DNA from: Pseudomonadota bacterium
GTDB lineage: Bacteria > Myxococcota_A > Polyangia > Haliangiales > Haliangiaceae
Assembly: GCA_023428295.1 (NCBI GenBank)
Contig: JAEYYV010000164.1
Span: forward strand, 1-17,456
Direction of reading: 5' to 3'
DNA: 17,456 nucleotides
The translations under genes were made by a program, and so were the position numbers. The notes beneath the pieces were generated by a model. It was not told the origin of the DNA. It worked only from the letters and a program-made list of their open reading frames with translations, and made no database searches. Each line of letters opens with the position of its first letter. Position 1 is the stretch's first letter. Below, piece by piece: positions 6,863-14,846 of this stretch.

Positions 6863-7791
6863 TCGATCGCGACGCTCTCGCTGCCCATCGGCCGGATCTA
6901 TTGCGCCACTGCTATCGCATGCTCGGCTCGTTCGCCGACGCCGAGGATGCGGTGCAGGACGTGATGCTGCGCGCCTGGGACGCGCGCGCGTCCTATGCGG
7001 GGACCGCGCCGCTCGCGCACTGGCTGATGCGCATCGCCACGAACACCTGCTTGAACGAGCTCGCGAAGAAGCGTCGCCGCGGCGTGCCGACAGAGCGGGC
7101 GGCGTCGGTGGCGACGGCTCCGCTCGAGGAGATCCAGGAGCTCGATGACGCCGATTGGATCACGCCAGCGGCAGACGCGGCGCTGTTCCCGTCGCAGGTG
7201 CTCGAGGCGCGCGAGAGCGTCGCGCTCGCATTCATCGCGCTGTTGCAGCGCTTGCCGCCCAAACAGCGCGCGATGCTGTTGCTCAAGGACGTCGTGGGCT
7301 GGTCCGCCGACGAGATCGCGGATGCGCTCGAGCTGACCGTCTCCTCGGTGACCAGCGCGCTCCACCGCGCACGCGAGACCATCACGCTCCCGGCGGCGAC
7401 GCGCGATCCGGCGCCCGAGGTCGTGCGCGCGTACATTCGCTCGTGGGAGGAGCACGACGTCGACGGACTGGTCGCGCTCTTGCGCGAGGACATTCGCTTC
7501 GCGATGCCTCCGTGGTCGACGTGGTTCGACGAGCGAGGCGAGCTCGAGCAGTTCCTGCGCGGCCCGCGCTTTGGGGCGCGGTGGTCGCAAGGGTTTCGCG
7601 TGGTGGAGACGCGCGCGAACGGACAGCTCGCCCTCGCCTTCTACCTGCGCGGCGCGGCGGGCTTCGCGCCGCACGCGATCCAGCTCGTCGGCTTCGACGG
7701 CGACCGCGTTCGCGACATCACCACGTTCATCGGGGCGGCCTACTTCCGCGGCTTCGACGTGCCGCAGGCTCTCAGCCAAACAATCGGCTGA
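6859..7791 (+). CDS. ECF sigma factor with C-terminal SnoaL-like domain
   Basis: The product has 310 residues. Region 2 is at about 10-75: LLRHCYRMLGSFADAEDAVQ and APLAHWLMRIATNTCLNEL, the usual start of group-IV sigma factors. Region 4 is at about 120-178: LLQRLPPKQRAMLLLKDVVG and SADEIADALELTVSSVTSAL followed by HRAR, a helix-turn-helix for the -35 box. Residues 185-310 form a SnoaL-like domain (VVRAYIRSWEEHDVDGLVAL, DIRFAMPPWSTWF, near the end DGDRVRDITTFIG). This matches the long ECF class known as SigX5/TIGR02960-like. In such ECFs the tail takes the place of, or supplements, an anti-sigma factor by tuning core or promoter binding. No anti-sigma gene is adjacent. Translation is probably coupled to the SnoaL gene. 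The 3' end overlaps the convergent kinase gene by 20 bases. Confidence 0.92.
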   Translation: MIDRDALAAHRPDLLRHCYRMLGSFADAEDAVQDVMLRAWDARASYAGTAPLAHWLMRIATNTCLNELAKKRRRGVPTERAASVATAPLEEIQELDDADWITPAADAALFPSQVLEARESVALAFIALLQRLPPKQRAMLLLKDVVGWSADEIADALELTVSSVTSALHRARETITLPAATRDPAPEVVRAYIRSWEEHDVDGLVALLREDIRFAMPPWSTWFDERGELEQFLRGPRFGARWSQGFRVVETRANGQLALAFYLRGAAGFAPHAIQLVGFDGDRVRDITTFIGAAYFRGFDVPQALSQTIG

Positions 7792-8701
7792 GGAGGCCCG
7801 GCTTCTCCGGCGGTTCGCCCTGTTCGAGCGCTGCCTTCATCGCGAGCGCGGACTCGAAGCGCTCCTCGCGATCACGCGCGAGCGCCTTCGCGACGATGTC
7901 GTCGAGCCACGGCGGAATCTCCTCGCGGCGATTCCTGGGATGGCGCTCGAGCTCGCCCTTCATGACCTTGCCGAGCAGATCGCGCTTGGTGCTCCAGTCA
8001 TAGGGCCACTCGTTGGTGAGCAGCTCGAACATGATCACGCCGAGCGAGAACAGATCGGCGCGACCGTCGACCGCGCTCGGATCGAGATACTGCTCGGGGC
8101 TGATGTACAGCGGCGTGCCGAGGATGTGCTCCTTGGACGTGAGCTGCAGGTTGTCCTCTACCTTCGCGAAGCCGAGGTCGAGCAGCTTCACCTGCTCGCC
8201 GTGCGGCGAAGGTGACACGTAGATGTTCTGCGACTTCAGATCGCGATGGACCACGCCGCGCGCGTGCAGCGCCGCGAGTGCGTCGGCGATCTGGATCGCG
8301 AGGTGAATCACGCGCTCGGGCGGAAATGCCCCTTGCTGTTTGCGCAGGCCGTACAGCTCCGCGCCGCTCAGGCGATCCATCTCGATGAACGCACAGCCAT
8401 CCGACGTGGTGCCTGCATCGTGAACGCGCACGAACGCCGGGTGACCGAGCGCCGCGGTCTCCCTCGCCTCGCGCACGAAGCGCCCGGTGAGCTCGGTATC
8501 CTTGGCGAAGCGCTTGTGCAGGATCTTCAGCGCGACCTCGGTGCCGAGCACGGGATGCTTCGCGGCATACACGGCGGCAATCCCGCCCACGCCGAGGAGC
8601 GGGCCGATCGTGTACTTGTCGTGCTGCTGTCCGGTCCGCGCGTGCGGGCAGACCGCACCCTCGTCGGGATGAGAGCCGCCGCACAGCTGACAATCCGCCA
8701 T
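7772..8701 (-). CDS. Ser/Thr protein kinase with Cys-rich N-terminus
   Basis: The 309-residue protein opens with DCQLCGGSHPDEGAVCPH, a possible small zinc ribbon (CxxC plus Cys/His at 18-20). The Hanks-type kinase domain runs from about 29 to 292: glycine loop LLGVGGIAAVY at 35-45, the ATP-anchoring Lys59 in VALKILH, catalytic HRDLKSQN at 152-159, DLG at 175-177 in place of DFG, and SPE at 201-203 in place of APE, then the helix with DLFSLGVIMFELL. The catalytic residues are kept, so it should be active. The end (PPEKPGLLSRLFG) has no membrane segment, so the kinase is cytoplasmic. ATG at 8701 is used; a GTG at 8719 would overlap the previous stop as GTGA, implying coupling to the upstream kinase gene. 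It is the last gene of the five-gene row. Confidence 0.92.
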   Translation of the reverse strand: MADCQLCGGSHPDEGAVCPHARTGQQHDKYTIGPLLGVGGIAAVYAAKHPVLGTEVALKILHKRFAKDTELTGRFVREARETAALGHPAFVRVHDAGTTSDGCAFIEMDRLSGAELYGLRKQQGAFPPERVIHLAIQIADALAALHARGVVHRDLKSQNIYVSPSPHGEQVKLLDLGFAKVEDNLQLTSKEHILGTPLYISPEQYLDPSAVDGRADLFSLGVIMFELLTNEWPYDWSTKRDLLGKVMKGELERHPRNRREEIPPWLDDIVAKALARDREERFESALAMKAALEQGEPPEKPGLLSRLFG

Positions 8702-8715
8702 CGGCGGGCACCATA

Positions 8716-10791
8716 TCACTCCGGCGGTGGAGTCTCTGCAGGGAGCGGATCGCGGTTGAAGCTCGCTGCGAGCTTCGCGATGCGGCCGTAGCTCTTGGCC
8801 TGTGCATCCGCGACGAGTGCTGCGCGCTCGGCGTCCGCGTCATCCGCTCCCGTGATCACCTTCACGAGCACGCGAGCGAGGCGCGCCTCGAGCTCGAGCC
8901 CGACAAAGCCGGTCTTCTTCGCATCCGCGATGACTTGATCGATGCGGTCGGGCCCGAGCACCCCGTCCTCGTCGGCTTCGCCGCGATATCCGTGCAGCTG
9001 ACCGAGCGTGAGGTTCGCGATCATCTTGGTGCGATACGCCTGCAGCGCGTCGGGATCGATGTCCTCGAACACGTCGAGCGCTCCCTGCGGATCCGCTTTC
9101 GCGAGCTTGATCCGCGACGCGAGCACGGCCGCCTGCGCTTCGCAGCTGACCGCGCCTCGGCGACGCGCGTCCTTCTGCAGCTTGGTGATCGTATCGAGCG
9201 ACGCGTCGTCTTGCTTCGCATCGAGCTCGAGCTGCGCGATCGCGAGCTGCAGCTCGGCGATGCGGTTCTTGTCCTTGGCTTGCTCCGCGAGCGCCATACC
9301 GGCCGCGTACGCGCCTCGCGCGACCGCTTCGTCACCGCGATCCGCGAGCGCGTCGCCTTGGATCTGATGGCAGATCGACGCCGACACCGGCGCGATCGGC
9401 GCGAGCTGTTTCACGCAGCTCTCGCTCCGCGTGATGGCGGATCCGAGATCGCCTCTCGCCCACGCGATCGACGCGGCGGTCATGTCCGCGTAGCCGACGG
9501 CCGCCGGGTCCGTGCCCTTCGCCGCGTCCGCTTCTTTCAGCTTCGCTTCTGCAGCCGCGATGTCTCCGCGCAACACGAGCATGAGCGCAGAGACCGCACG
9601 CGCGCTCGCGGCCTTGACGGGATCCTGCGTGAGCTTCGCGTCGTCCTCGTACTTCTTCGTCGCGTCGTCGAGCCGGCCGTGATCGAGCGCGTTCGTGATC
9701 CCGCTCGGATCCACATCGCGGTTCTCCGTGGCGATGGGTGTGGGCGCTGGCTCCACGACGACAGGCGCTGGTTGCACGACGGCCGGCTTCGGCTCCGTGC
9801 GCCCGTCGAGGATCGCGATCGACGCGGCAGCTCCCGCGCCCACGACGACGACGCCCGCGATCACCATGAGTGGCTTCTTGAGCGACGCCGGACGCTTCTG
9901 CAGCGCGGCGAGGAGCTCCTCCATCGACGAGAATCGCTCCGCTGCGCTCGTCGAGAGCCCACGCGAGATCGCGTCGCGAACGTGCACCGGCACCTTCACG
10001 CCCGCGGGCGGCGTCCTGCGCCGGCCGTTGATCACGTTGTCGGCGAGCGCGACCGCGGTCTTTCCGTCGAACGGCCAGTCGTTGTACAGCGCTTGATACA
10101 GCGCGACGCAGAACGCGAACTGATCACTGCGTGCGTCGGCGGTCTTGCCCTCGTGCTGCTCGGGCGCCATGAACATCGGCGTCCCCATCACCACGCCCGT
10201 GCGCGTGAGGTTCTGCGCGAGCGCGCCGCTGTCCATGTCCTCGGGCATCGGTCCACCACCCGGCGCGGTGGCCATGAGCGCAGCTTCCGCGGTGCCGACC
10301 TCGCGTGCGAGACCGAAATCGGCGACGCGCACGCGACCATCGTTTCCGAGAAGGACGTTCTCGGGCTTGAAGTCGCGATGCACGAGGCCCACCGCGTGCG
10401 CGGCGGCGAGGCCCCGCCCGGCCGCGACGAACTTGCCCAGGATCGCGTCCTGCGAGTGCGGCTTCTCGAGCCACTCGCCGAGCGTTCCGCCGTCGAGGAG
10501 CTCCTGCGCGAGGAACACGACGCCGTCATCGGAGCCGACCTCGAACACCGTGATCACGTTCGGGTGCGTGATGCGGGCCATCGCTTGCCCCTCGCGGAGC
10601 ATGCGCACGCGATCGATCTCCTCGACCGACGCGGTCCGCATCACCTTGAGCGCGACGTGGCGATCGAGCTCGCGATCGTGCGCCGCGTAGACGACGCCCA
10701 TGCCGCCCTTGCCCAGCTCTCCCACCACGACGAAGCGGCCGATCTTCGTGCCGTGCCGGAGATGGGATTCGGGTGCACTACCTGCGGTCAC
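8716..10791 (-). CDS. Transmembrane Ser/Thr protein kinase with TPR-like sensor domain
   Basis: The product is about 691 residues long. The kinase domain spans about 16-300: glycine loop GELGKGGMGVVYAAHD, Lys49 in VALKVMR, HRDFKPENVLL at 138-148, DFG at 158-160, APE at 209-211, and RSDQFAFCVALYQALYNDWP, the form usual in PknB-like myxobacterial kinases. An insertion rich in Gly, Pro and Met (about 174-200) lengthens the activation segment. Residues 307-327 (PLMVIAGVVVVGAGAAASIA) are one membrane segment, followed by a Pro/Val linker. Residues 360-691 are helical repeats resembling TPRs, probably periplasmic. The start is GTG at 10791, giving MTAGSAPESHLRHGTKIGRF; the frame stays open far upstream but there is antisense to other genes. 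The upstream protease gene ends 44 bases away. Confidence 0.93.
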   Translation of the reverse strand: MTAGSAPESHLRHGTKIGRFVVVGELGKGGMGVVYAAHDRELDRHVALKVMRTASVEEIDRVRMLREGQAMARITHPNVITVFEVGSDDGVVFLAQELLDGGTLGEWLEKPHSQDAILGKFVAAGRGLAAAHAVGLVHRDFKPENVLLGNDGRVRVADFGLAREVGTAEAALMATAPGGGPMPEDMDSGALAQNLTRTGVVMGTPMFMAPEQHEGKTADARSDQFAFCVALYQALYNDWPFDGKTAVALADNVINGRRRTPPAGVKVPVHVRDAISRGLSTSAAERFSSMEELLAALQKRPASLKKPLMVIAGVVVVGAGAAASIAILDGRTEPKPAVVQPAPVVVEPAPTPIATENRDVDPSGITNALDHGRLDDATKKYEDDAKLTQDPVKAASARAVSALMLVLRGDIAAAEAKLKEADAAKGTDPAAVGYADMTAASIAWARGDLGSAITRSESCVKQLAPIAPVSASICHQIQGDALADRGDEAVARGAYAAGMALAEQAKDKNRIAELQLAIAQLELDAKQDDASLDTITKLQKDARRRGAVSCEAQAAVLASRIKLAKADPQGALDVFEDIDPDALQAYRTKMIANLTLGQLHGYRGEADEDGVLGPDRIDQVIADAKKTGFVGLELEARLARVLVKVITGADDADAERAALVADAQAKSYGRIAKLAASFNRDPLPAETPPPE

Positions 10792-10835
10792 GCCGTGACT
10801 ATTGCGCGGCAGCGAGCCCGAGTCGAGCCACGTTG

Positions 10836-11927
10836 CTACCGACGACGACGGCGCAGCGCCACGAGCGCGATCGCCAGACCGACGCCGCTCGTGCCACCGG
10901 TGGTCGAGCAGCCGCCGGTGATCTCCGACTCGCACGTGCCACCGACGGCGTCGCACAGGCCCGTGGTGTCGCTCGCCTTGATGCTGCGCATGTTCGTGGT
11001 GCCCGGCACGACCTGCACGTACATCACGGCGTTCGCGAGATCCGCCGAGACGCTCTCGCAGCTCGGCACCGGCGTGCCGTCGCGATCGGTGGGCCACGCG
11101 CCGTCCTCGACGCCACAGTTGTGATCGAGACCGAGCGCGTGACCGATCTCGTGCGTCACGGCGCTCTGCAGATCGATCGCGTTGGCGCGGCCGTCGGTCG
11201 CGAGCGTGAAGCCCACGGCGTTCACGTCGATATCGACCTCGACGATCTCGCCATCGCGCGGAGACGATGGCTCGTCGACGTACAGGACGCGCGTCACCGC
11301 GACGGCGTCGGGCGAGTGACACACCTCGGGATCCGCGATCGAGCCGGAGCCCGGCCGGCACCACGAGGTGTCGCGAAAGTGGATCGTGTTGACGCCGTCT
11401 TTGCCCTCGGGAGCGTCGTCGACGACGATCGTCGTGAACCGCACGCCGCCGCACGACATGCTCGACGACGCGGTCTCCCACGCGGTGAACGCCGCCTCGA
11501 CGGCGAGCCACTCGCCCTCGAGCTTGCTCGAGCCCTTCGCGTCGAGCTCGAAGTTCACGCAGCCCGTGGGGTGATAGAGCGGCTTCTGGCTGCGCGACGT
11601 ACGCTGCACGCCGATGCCGACGGCGGTCGCTGCCGTCGTGGTTCGCGCGCTCTGGTTGGGGCGCTCGATCGCGAGGCGGTGACCATCGATCGCGACGCCA
11701 TCGCCGACGCGCGGCACCGTGCGATGCGAGACCGTCATGCCGAGGCCGCCGACGCTGCCGCCGTGCTCGACGAACGTGATGCGCGAGCCATCGGCGCCGC
11801 GCACGACGACGTCGGTGACGATCATGTCGCCCGACCAGCGCGAGTGCGTGGACTCCACGATGCCGTGACGTGGTGCTGCCGTGGCGACGCCGCCGAGCAA
11901 CGCGACCACGATGACGGCACGAAACAT
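10836..11927 (-). CDS. Secreted matrixin-like metalloprotease with MYXO-CTERM tail
   Basis: The roughly 363-residue protein has a signal peptide (FRAVIVVALLGGVATAAP). A metzincin zinc site HEIGHALGLDH at about 259-269 provides three His ligands and the catalytic Glu, and AVMYV near 302 is the likely Met-turn. Cysteine-rich stretches surround it (SSSMSCGG, SWCRPG, PEVCHS, DHNCGV, PSCES), so disulfides are likely. The C-terminus reads GGCSTTGG, then GVGLAIALVAL, then five Arg: the Cys, hydrophobic helix and Arg run of a MYXO-CTERM sorting tail, which directs proteins to the myxobacterial surface. The start is ATG at 11927, whose A overlaps the end of the upstream TGA; a GTG at 11930 is equally possible. 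The target is unknown; it shares an operon with a wall lyase and kinases. Confidence 0.92.
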   Translation of the reverse strand: MFRAVIVVALLGGVATAAPRHGIVESTHSRWSGDMIVTDVVVRGADGSRITFVEHGGSVGGLGMTVSHRTVPRVGDGVAIDGHRLAIERPNQSARTTTAATAVGIGVQRTSRSQKPLYHPTGCVNFELDAKGSSKLEGEWLAVEAAFTAWETASSSMSCGGVRFTTIVVDDAPEGKDGVNTIHFRDTSWCRPGSGSIADPEVCHSPDAVAVTRVLYVDEPSSPRDGEIVEVDIDVNAVGFTLATDGRANAIDLQSAVTHEIGHALGLDHNCGVEDGAWPTDRDGTPVPSCESVSADLANAVMYVQVVPGTTNMRSIKASDTTGLCDAVGGTCESEITGGCSTTGGTSGVGLAIALVALRRRRR

Positions 11928-12781
11928 CACGACAACTGTACCAGCGCTTCGCGAATCGCCGCGAGCAAATCGCGACGAACCGCAGCTTCGAAGTCATCGC
12001 CGGTGGTCGTCGGAGCGAGCTCGTTCGCGACGCGCTCGAGCGTCGCTTTGCTCTGCCGCGCGCCGAGCGCGACGAGCGCGTGCACCACGATGACCTTCGG
12101 CGCGGTCGCGACAGAGCGATCGAGCAGCTCGGCTTCGAGCGGCCCGATCGCGCGCGCATCGCCCGTCTGACCGAGCGCCTCGTAGATGTGCAGCAAGTTC
12201 GCGAGCGCCTCCGGCGATTGGCGGCGCTTCTCCGACGCGAGCAGCGCGAGCAGGTGATCGACGACGTTCGCACGATCCTCCGCCTCCGCCTTCGCGGCGA
12301 TGCGGCCCATCGCGTAGATCGCCGAGGGCGCAGCCCACGGGCGCGCGACGATGTCCAGCTCGACGAGCGACGGCAACGCAGACAGCGCGCCGCGTGCGAC
12401 GAGGCCGTTCGCCGACTCGGCGACGACGACGGCATCGGTCGACGTCAGGCCCGCGACGAGAACATCGACCGTGCCGGGCTCCGTCGACGCTTGCGCGTAC
12501 ATCACCTCTTCGATCGACGGCGCATCCGTCGTCGCGGCAGGATCTGGCTTGGGCTGCGGCGCGCCCGGAGGTGACGATGAAGATGACGATGCGTTCATCG
12601 TCGCGTGCTTGGCGCTCGTCGCGGTCGTCTCCGCTGTACTCGTCGACGTTGTCGCGGGCTGCGGCGAAGATGCGACCGTGGACTCCTGCGACGCGCGAGA
12701 GAGGACGAACACCACCACCAGTGCTGCCGCACCGACCAGCGCTCCGCACACCGCACCCGCCCAGCGTCGCGGTGTCGCCAC
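11927..12781 (-). CDS. Membrane-anchored alpha-helical (HEAT-like) repeat protein
   Basis: The 284-residue product has a short basic start (MATPRRWAG), one membrane segment at about 9-28 (AVCGALVGAAALVVVFVLS), a low-complexity Ser/Thr/Pro/Ala linker at about 30-90, and an alpha-helical domain to the end. That domain contains repeated helix pairs such as VDVLVAGLTSTDAVVVAES, ALPSLVELDIVARPWAAPSA and PKVIVVHALVALGARQSKA, resembling HEAT repeats. By topology, the repeats should lie in the periplasm at the end of the flexible linker, like a binding arm. There are no catalytic motifs. GTG at 12781 is chosen because AGGG (12793-12790) sits eight bases upstream on the coding strand. The gap to the lipoprotein stop is two bases, and its own TGA overlaps the protease start, so it is firmly inside the operon. 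Confidence 0.8.
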   Translation of the reverse strand: MATPRRWAGAVCGALVGAAALVVVFVLSRASQESTVASSPQPATTSTSTAETTATSAKHATMNASSSSSSPPGAPQPKPDPAATTDAPSIEEVMYAQASTEPGTVDVLVAGLTSTDAVVVAESANGLVARGALSALPSLVELDIVARPWAAPSAIYAMGRIAAKAEAEDRANVVDHLLALLASEKRRQSPEALANLLHIYEALGQTGDARAIGPLEAELLDRSVATAPKVIVVHALVALGARQSKATLERVANELAPTTTGDDFEAAVRRDLLAAIREALVQLS

Positions 12782-12783
12782 CG

Positions 12784-13617
12784 TTAGCACCCTGCGAGGC
12801 TGCAGTACATCGTACGCATCTGGCTCGCCGTCTTGGACGGCTGACCATAGCGACCCGGCGGCAGCGACGCCCACTCGTACGAGAGCTTCGACATCGCGTT
12901 GGTGAACTCGGCCGCGGTCATCGCGCGGTCCTGCGGGACGCTCACGCGACGCGTGGTCGAGATGAGGTACGCGGCGCCGCGCTCCTGATTCTCGGGCTCG
13001 AACGACTGCAGGTTGCGCGCGCTCGCGACCGAGCGCCACGTGCCGGTCAAGAACTGGTAGCGCCCCGCCGCGGTCGAGCACGTCCCGCCGTAGCGAATGC
13101 ACGTGTTCGGGTGGCTCTGGCAGCTGTTCATCAGACGGAACGAGAACATGACGTTGTAGCCGTCCTGCGAGTAACCGCGCGTACCCTCGGCGAACGCGAG
13201 CGAGTCATGCAGCGCCTTCTGGTACGACGTGATCACGCCGTTCGCGCGCGACGGCGAGCACGACGTTCCACTCGGAGCGGCGGGCTCCGCGCCTTCGCGA
13301 ACCACGTAGCGACCGAACACCCAGCCGCGAGTCCCCGTGGGGGTCTCGACCGCGACCCAACCATTGGAGCCGCTCGTGGTGGTAACCGTCAGCTTCGAGT
13401 TGTTCGCGAGCGAACCGACGACCGACGCGCTCGTGCTGGCGCTCGATCGCAGGTTCAACGAGGACGCCGTCACGCGGAGCTTGGTGCCCGCCGTGACGAT
13501 CTCGTTTACCGCGAGCTCGTTCTCGTTACCTGACGAGTCGCCGACCGTCACCTCATCGCCTCCCACCACGCAGCCGGCAAGTAGAGTAGCCAGTGAAACC
13601 AAAAGGATGGAGCGCAT
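12784..13617 (-). CDS. SH3-GH104 lipoprotein (lambda-endolysin-like peptidoglycan lyase)
   Basis: The 277-residue product starts with a lipoprotein signal, MRSILLVSLATLLAGC, with Cys16 as the lipid site. Asp21 lies a few residues on. A bacterial SH3 domain follows at about 44-106 (LRVTASSLNLRSSAS and RGWVFGRYV), often used to bind peptidoglycan. Residues about 127-277 match phage lambda endolysin R (GH104 lytic transglycosylase): LAFAEGTRGYSQDGYNVMF (Glu144 aligned with the catalytic Glu in lambda AWSEGTD), AAGRYQFLTGTW, and EWASLPPGRYGQ near the end. Extra cysteines (SCQSHPNTC, GGTC, YCSLAGC) suggest disulfides and an extracytoplasmic site. It should cleave glycan strands, either for wall remodelling or against prey. 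ATG at 13617 is set by the signal sequence. It is the first gene of the minus-strand row of five. Confidence 0.9.
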   Translation of the reverse strand: MRSILLVSLATLLAGCVVGGDEVTVGDSSGNENELAVNEIVTAGTKLRVTASSLNLRSSASTSASVVGSLANNSKLTVTTTSGSNGWVAVETPTGTRGWVFGRYVVREGAEPAAPSGTSCSPSRANGVITSYQKALHDSLAFAEGTRGYSQDGYNVMFSFRLMNSCQSHPNTCIRYGGTCSTAAGRYQFLTGTWRSVASARNLQSFEPENQERGAAYLISTTRRVSVPQDRAMTAAEFTNAMSKLSYEWASLPPGRYGQPSKTASQMRTMYCSLAGC

Positions 13618-13892
13618 GTGACAGGGAGCAGGAGCAGCAAACGTGCCGCGATCAAATTGCGCAACGACGCGAGGTTGATCCACCTCTGGTCGTGCATTCG
13701 CCCACGACTGGTGGCACCTCACCTCGCTTTCCCTGGGGGAACTCTCCTCGCTCGAACCACCGATCTCGATCCCGCAATGATCTCGACGGCAACCGCAGTC
13801 GCCAGGGACCCTCCATCGGCTCGGCCAGTTGACCGGCGATGCACACGGCGCGCTTTGACGTCGCGGATCCGTCGAGTGGTACAACCTCTGCG
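13618..13892. promoter_or_regulatory. Divergent intergenic region upstream of the lyase operon and M28 peptidase gene
   Basis: This 275-base gap must hold the promoter of the five-gene minus-strand row and that of the M28 peptidase gene. Bases 13640-13665 are relatively A+T-rich (around CGATCAAATTGCGCAACGAC). No clear -35/-10 pair, sigma-54 GG/GC site or operator repeat could be recognised, and neither flanking start has a good Shine-Dalgarno sequence. Reading frames inside it look non-coding. Confidence 0.4.
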
Positions 13893-14846
13893 ATGCAACG
13901 CGTCGCTCTCTGCATCGTCCCGCTCCTCGGCGGGCACATCGCGTGCTCCGATCCGGCGCCCTCGCCCATCGATCACATCGATCGCTCCGCCTTCGAAGCG
14001 GACCTGACCGCGCTCGCGCAACAGCCACGCAGCCCCAACACGCCGGGCTGGCAAGCTGCACAGGACCTGTGCGCCGATCGCTTCGCCGAGCTCGGCTTCG
14101 CGGTCGAGCGCCACACCTACGCGACGGGCACGAACGTCATCGGGGTGCGCCCCGGCACCTCCAAGCCCGGCGAGCGTGTCGTGGTCTCGGCGCACTACGA
14201 CAGCGTCCCGAACTGCACCGGCGCCGACGACAACGCCACCGGCGTCGCCGCTACCCTCGAGGCTGCCCGGGTCCTGTCCAAGCAGTCCCACGCGCGCACG
14301 CTCGTCGTCGCCTGCTGGGACGAGGAAGAGCGCGGGCTCGTCGGCTCGGCGGCCTACGTCGCGCGCGAGAAGGCCGCCAACGCGCAGATCGTCCTCTCGC
14401 TCGTGTTCGAGATGATCGGCTACCGCAGCACGGAGCCGAGCTCGCAAGAGAGCGACCCGCAGCTCGAAGCGATCTTCCCGGACGCAGGCGCGCAGATCTC
14501 CTCGAACGACTACCGCGGCGACTTCGCGCTCGTTGTCAACGACGAGGCCGCCACCAGCGCGGTCGCCGAGATGCAGAAGGTCGGCAAGGACGTCGGGCTC
14601 CCGATCGTGAACATCTCGCTGCTCGCGGCGCTCAAGCGGTCCCTCGATCCACTTCGCCGCAGCGACCACGCCCCGTTCTGGGACGCCGACTACCCCGCGC
14701 TGTTCATCACGGACACGGCGAACTATCGCAACCCGCACTATCACTGCCCGCAAGGTACGAGTGATGCGGTCGCGGACCTCGACCTCGACTTCGCGATGAA
14801 GAACGTAAAGGTCGTTGTCGGCGCCGCCGCTGCCGCGCTCGAGTAG
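13893..14846 (+). CDS. Secreted M28 family zinc peptidase, probable lipoprotein
   Basis: The 317-residue protein begins MQRVALCIVPLLGGHIACSD, a short export signal whose Cys18 could be lipidated, although the box (HIAC) is not ideal. M28 zinc-aminopeptidase landmarks are present: His101 in SAHYDSV, the bridging Asp113 in GADDNATGVA, Glu145-Glu146 in DEEERGLVGS (catalytic base plus ligand), Glu173 in FEMIGY (a subfamily form of the usual Asp), and His259 in RSDHAPFWDADYPALFITDT, followed by NYRNPHYH. All metal ligands seem intact, so an active di-zinc aminopeptidase or carboxypeptidase acting outside the cytoplasm is likely; the peptide substrate is unknown. ATG at 13893 is set by the signal. 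It is transcribed alone, away from the lyase operon. Confidence 0.92.
   Translation: MQRVALCIVPLLGGHIACSDPAPSPIDHIDRSAFEADLTALAQQPRSPNTPGWQAAQDLCADRFAELGFAVERHTYATGTNVIGVRPGTSKPGERVVVSAHYDSVPNCTGADDNATGVAATLEAARVLSKQSHARTLVVACWDEEERGLVGSAAYVAREKAANAQIVLSLVFEMIGYRSTEPSSQESDPQLEAIFPDAGAQISSNDYRGDFALVVNDEAATSAVAEMQKVGKDVGLPIVNISLLAALKRSLDPLRRSDHAPFWDADYPALFITDTANYRNPHYHCPQGTSDAVADLDLDFAMKNVKVVVGAAAAALE

Noticed and set aside
8935..11124. A 729-codon plus-strand open frame
   Set aside because: It lies opposite two well-supported genes (the transmembrane kinase and the protease) and its translation is rich in Arg, His and Asp without any domain. High-GC genes commonly leave such long antisense frames.
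10773..12170. A 465-codon plus-strand frame opposite the protease
   Set aside because: Composition is dominated by Arg, Asp, His and Ala, with no domain; the minus-strand protease has a signal peptide, zinc site and sorting tail.
10792..12435. Upstream extension of the transmembrane kinase frame, giving a 1239-residue protein
   Set aside because: The extra part is Arg/Ser-rich and antisense-like through the protease and helical-repeat genes, which have clear domains in another frame. The kinase domain itself begins shortly after GTG 10791.
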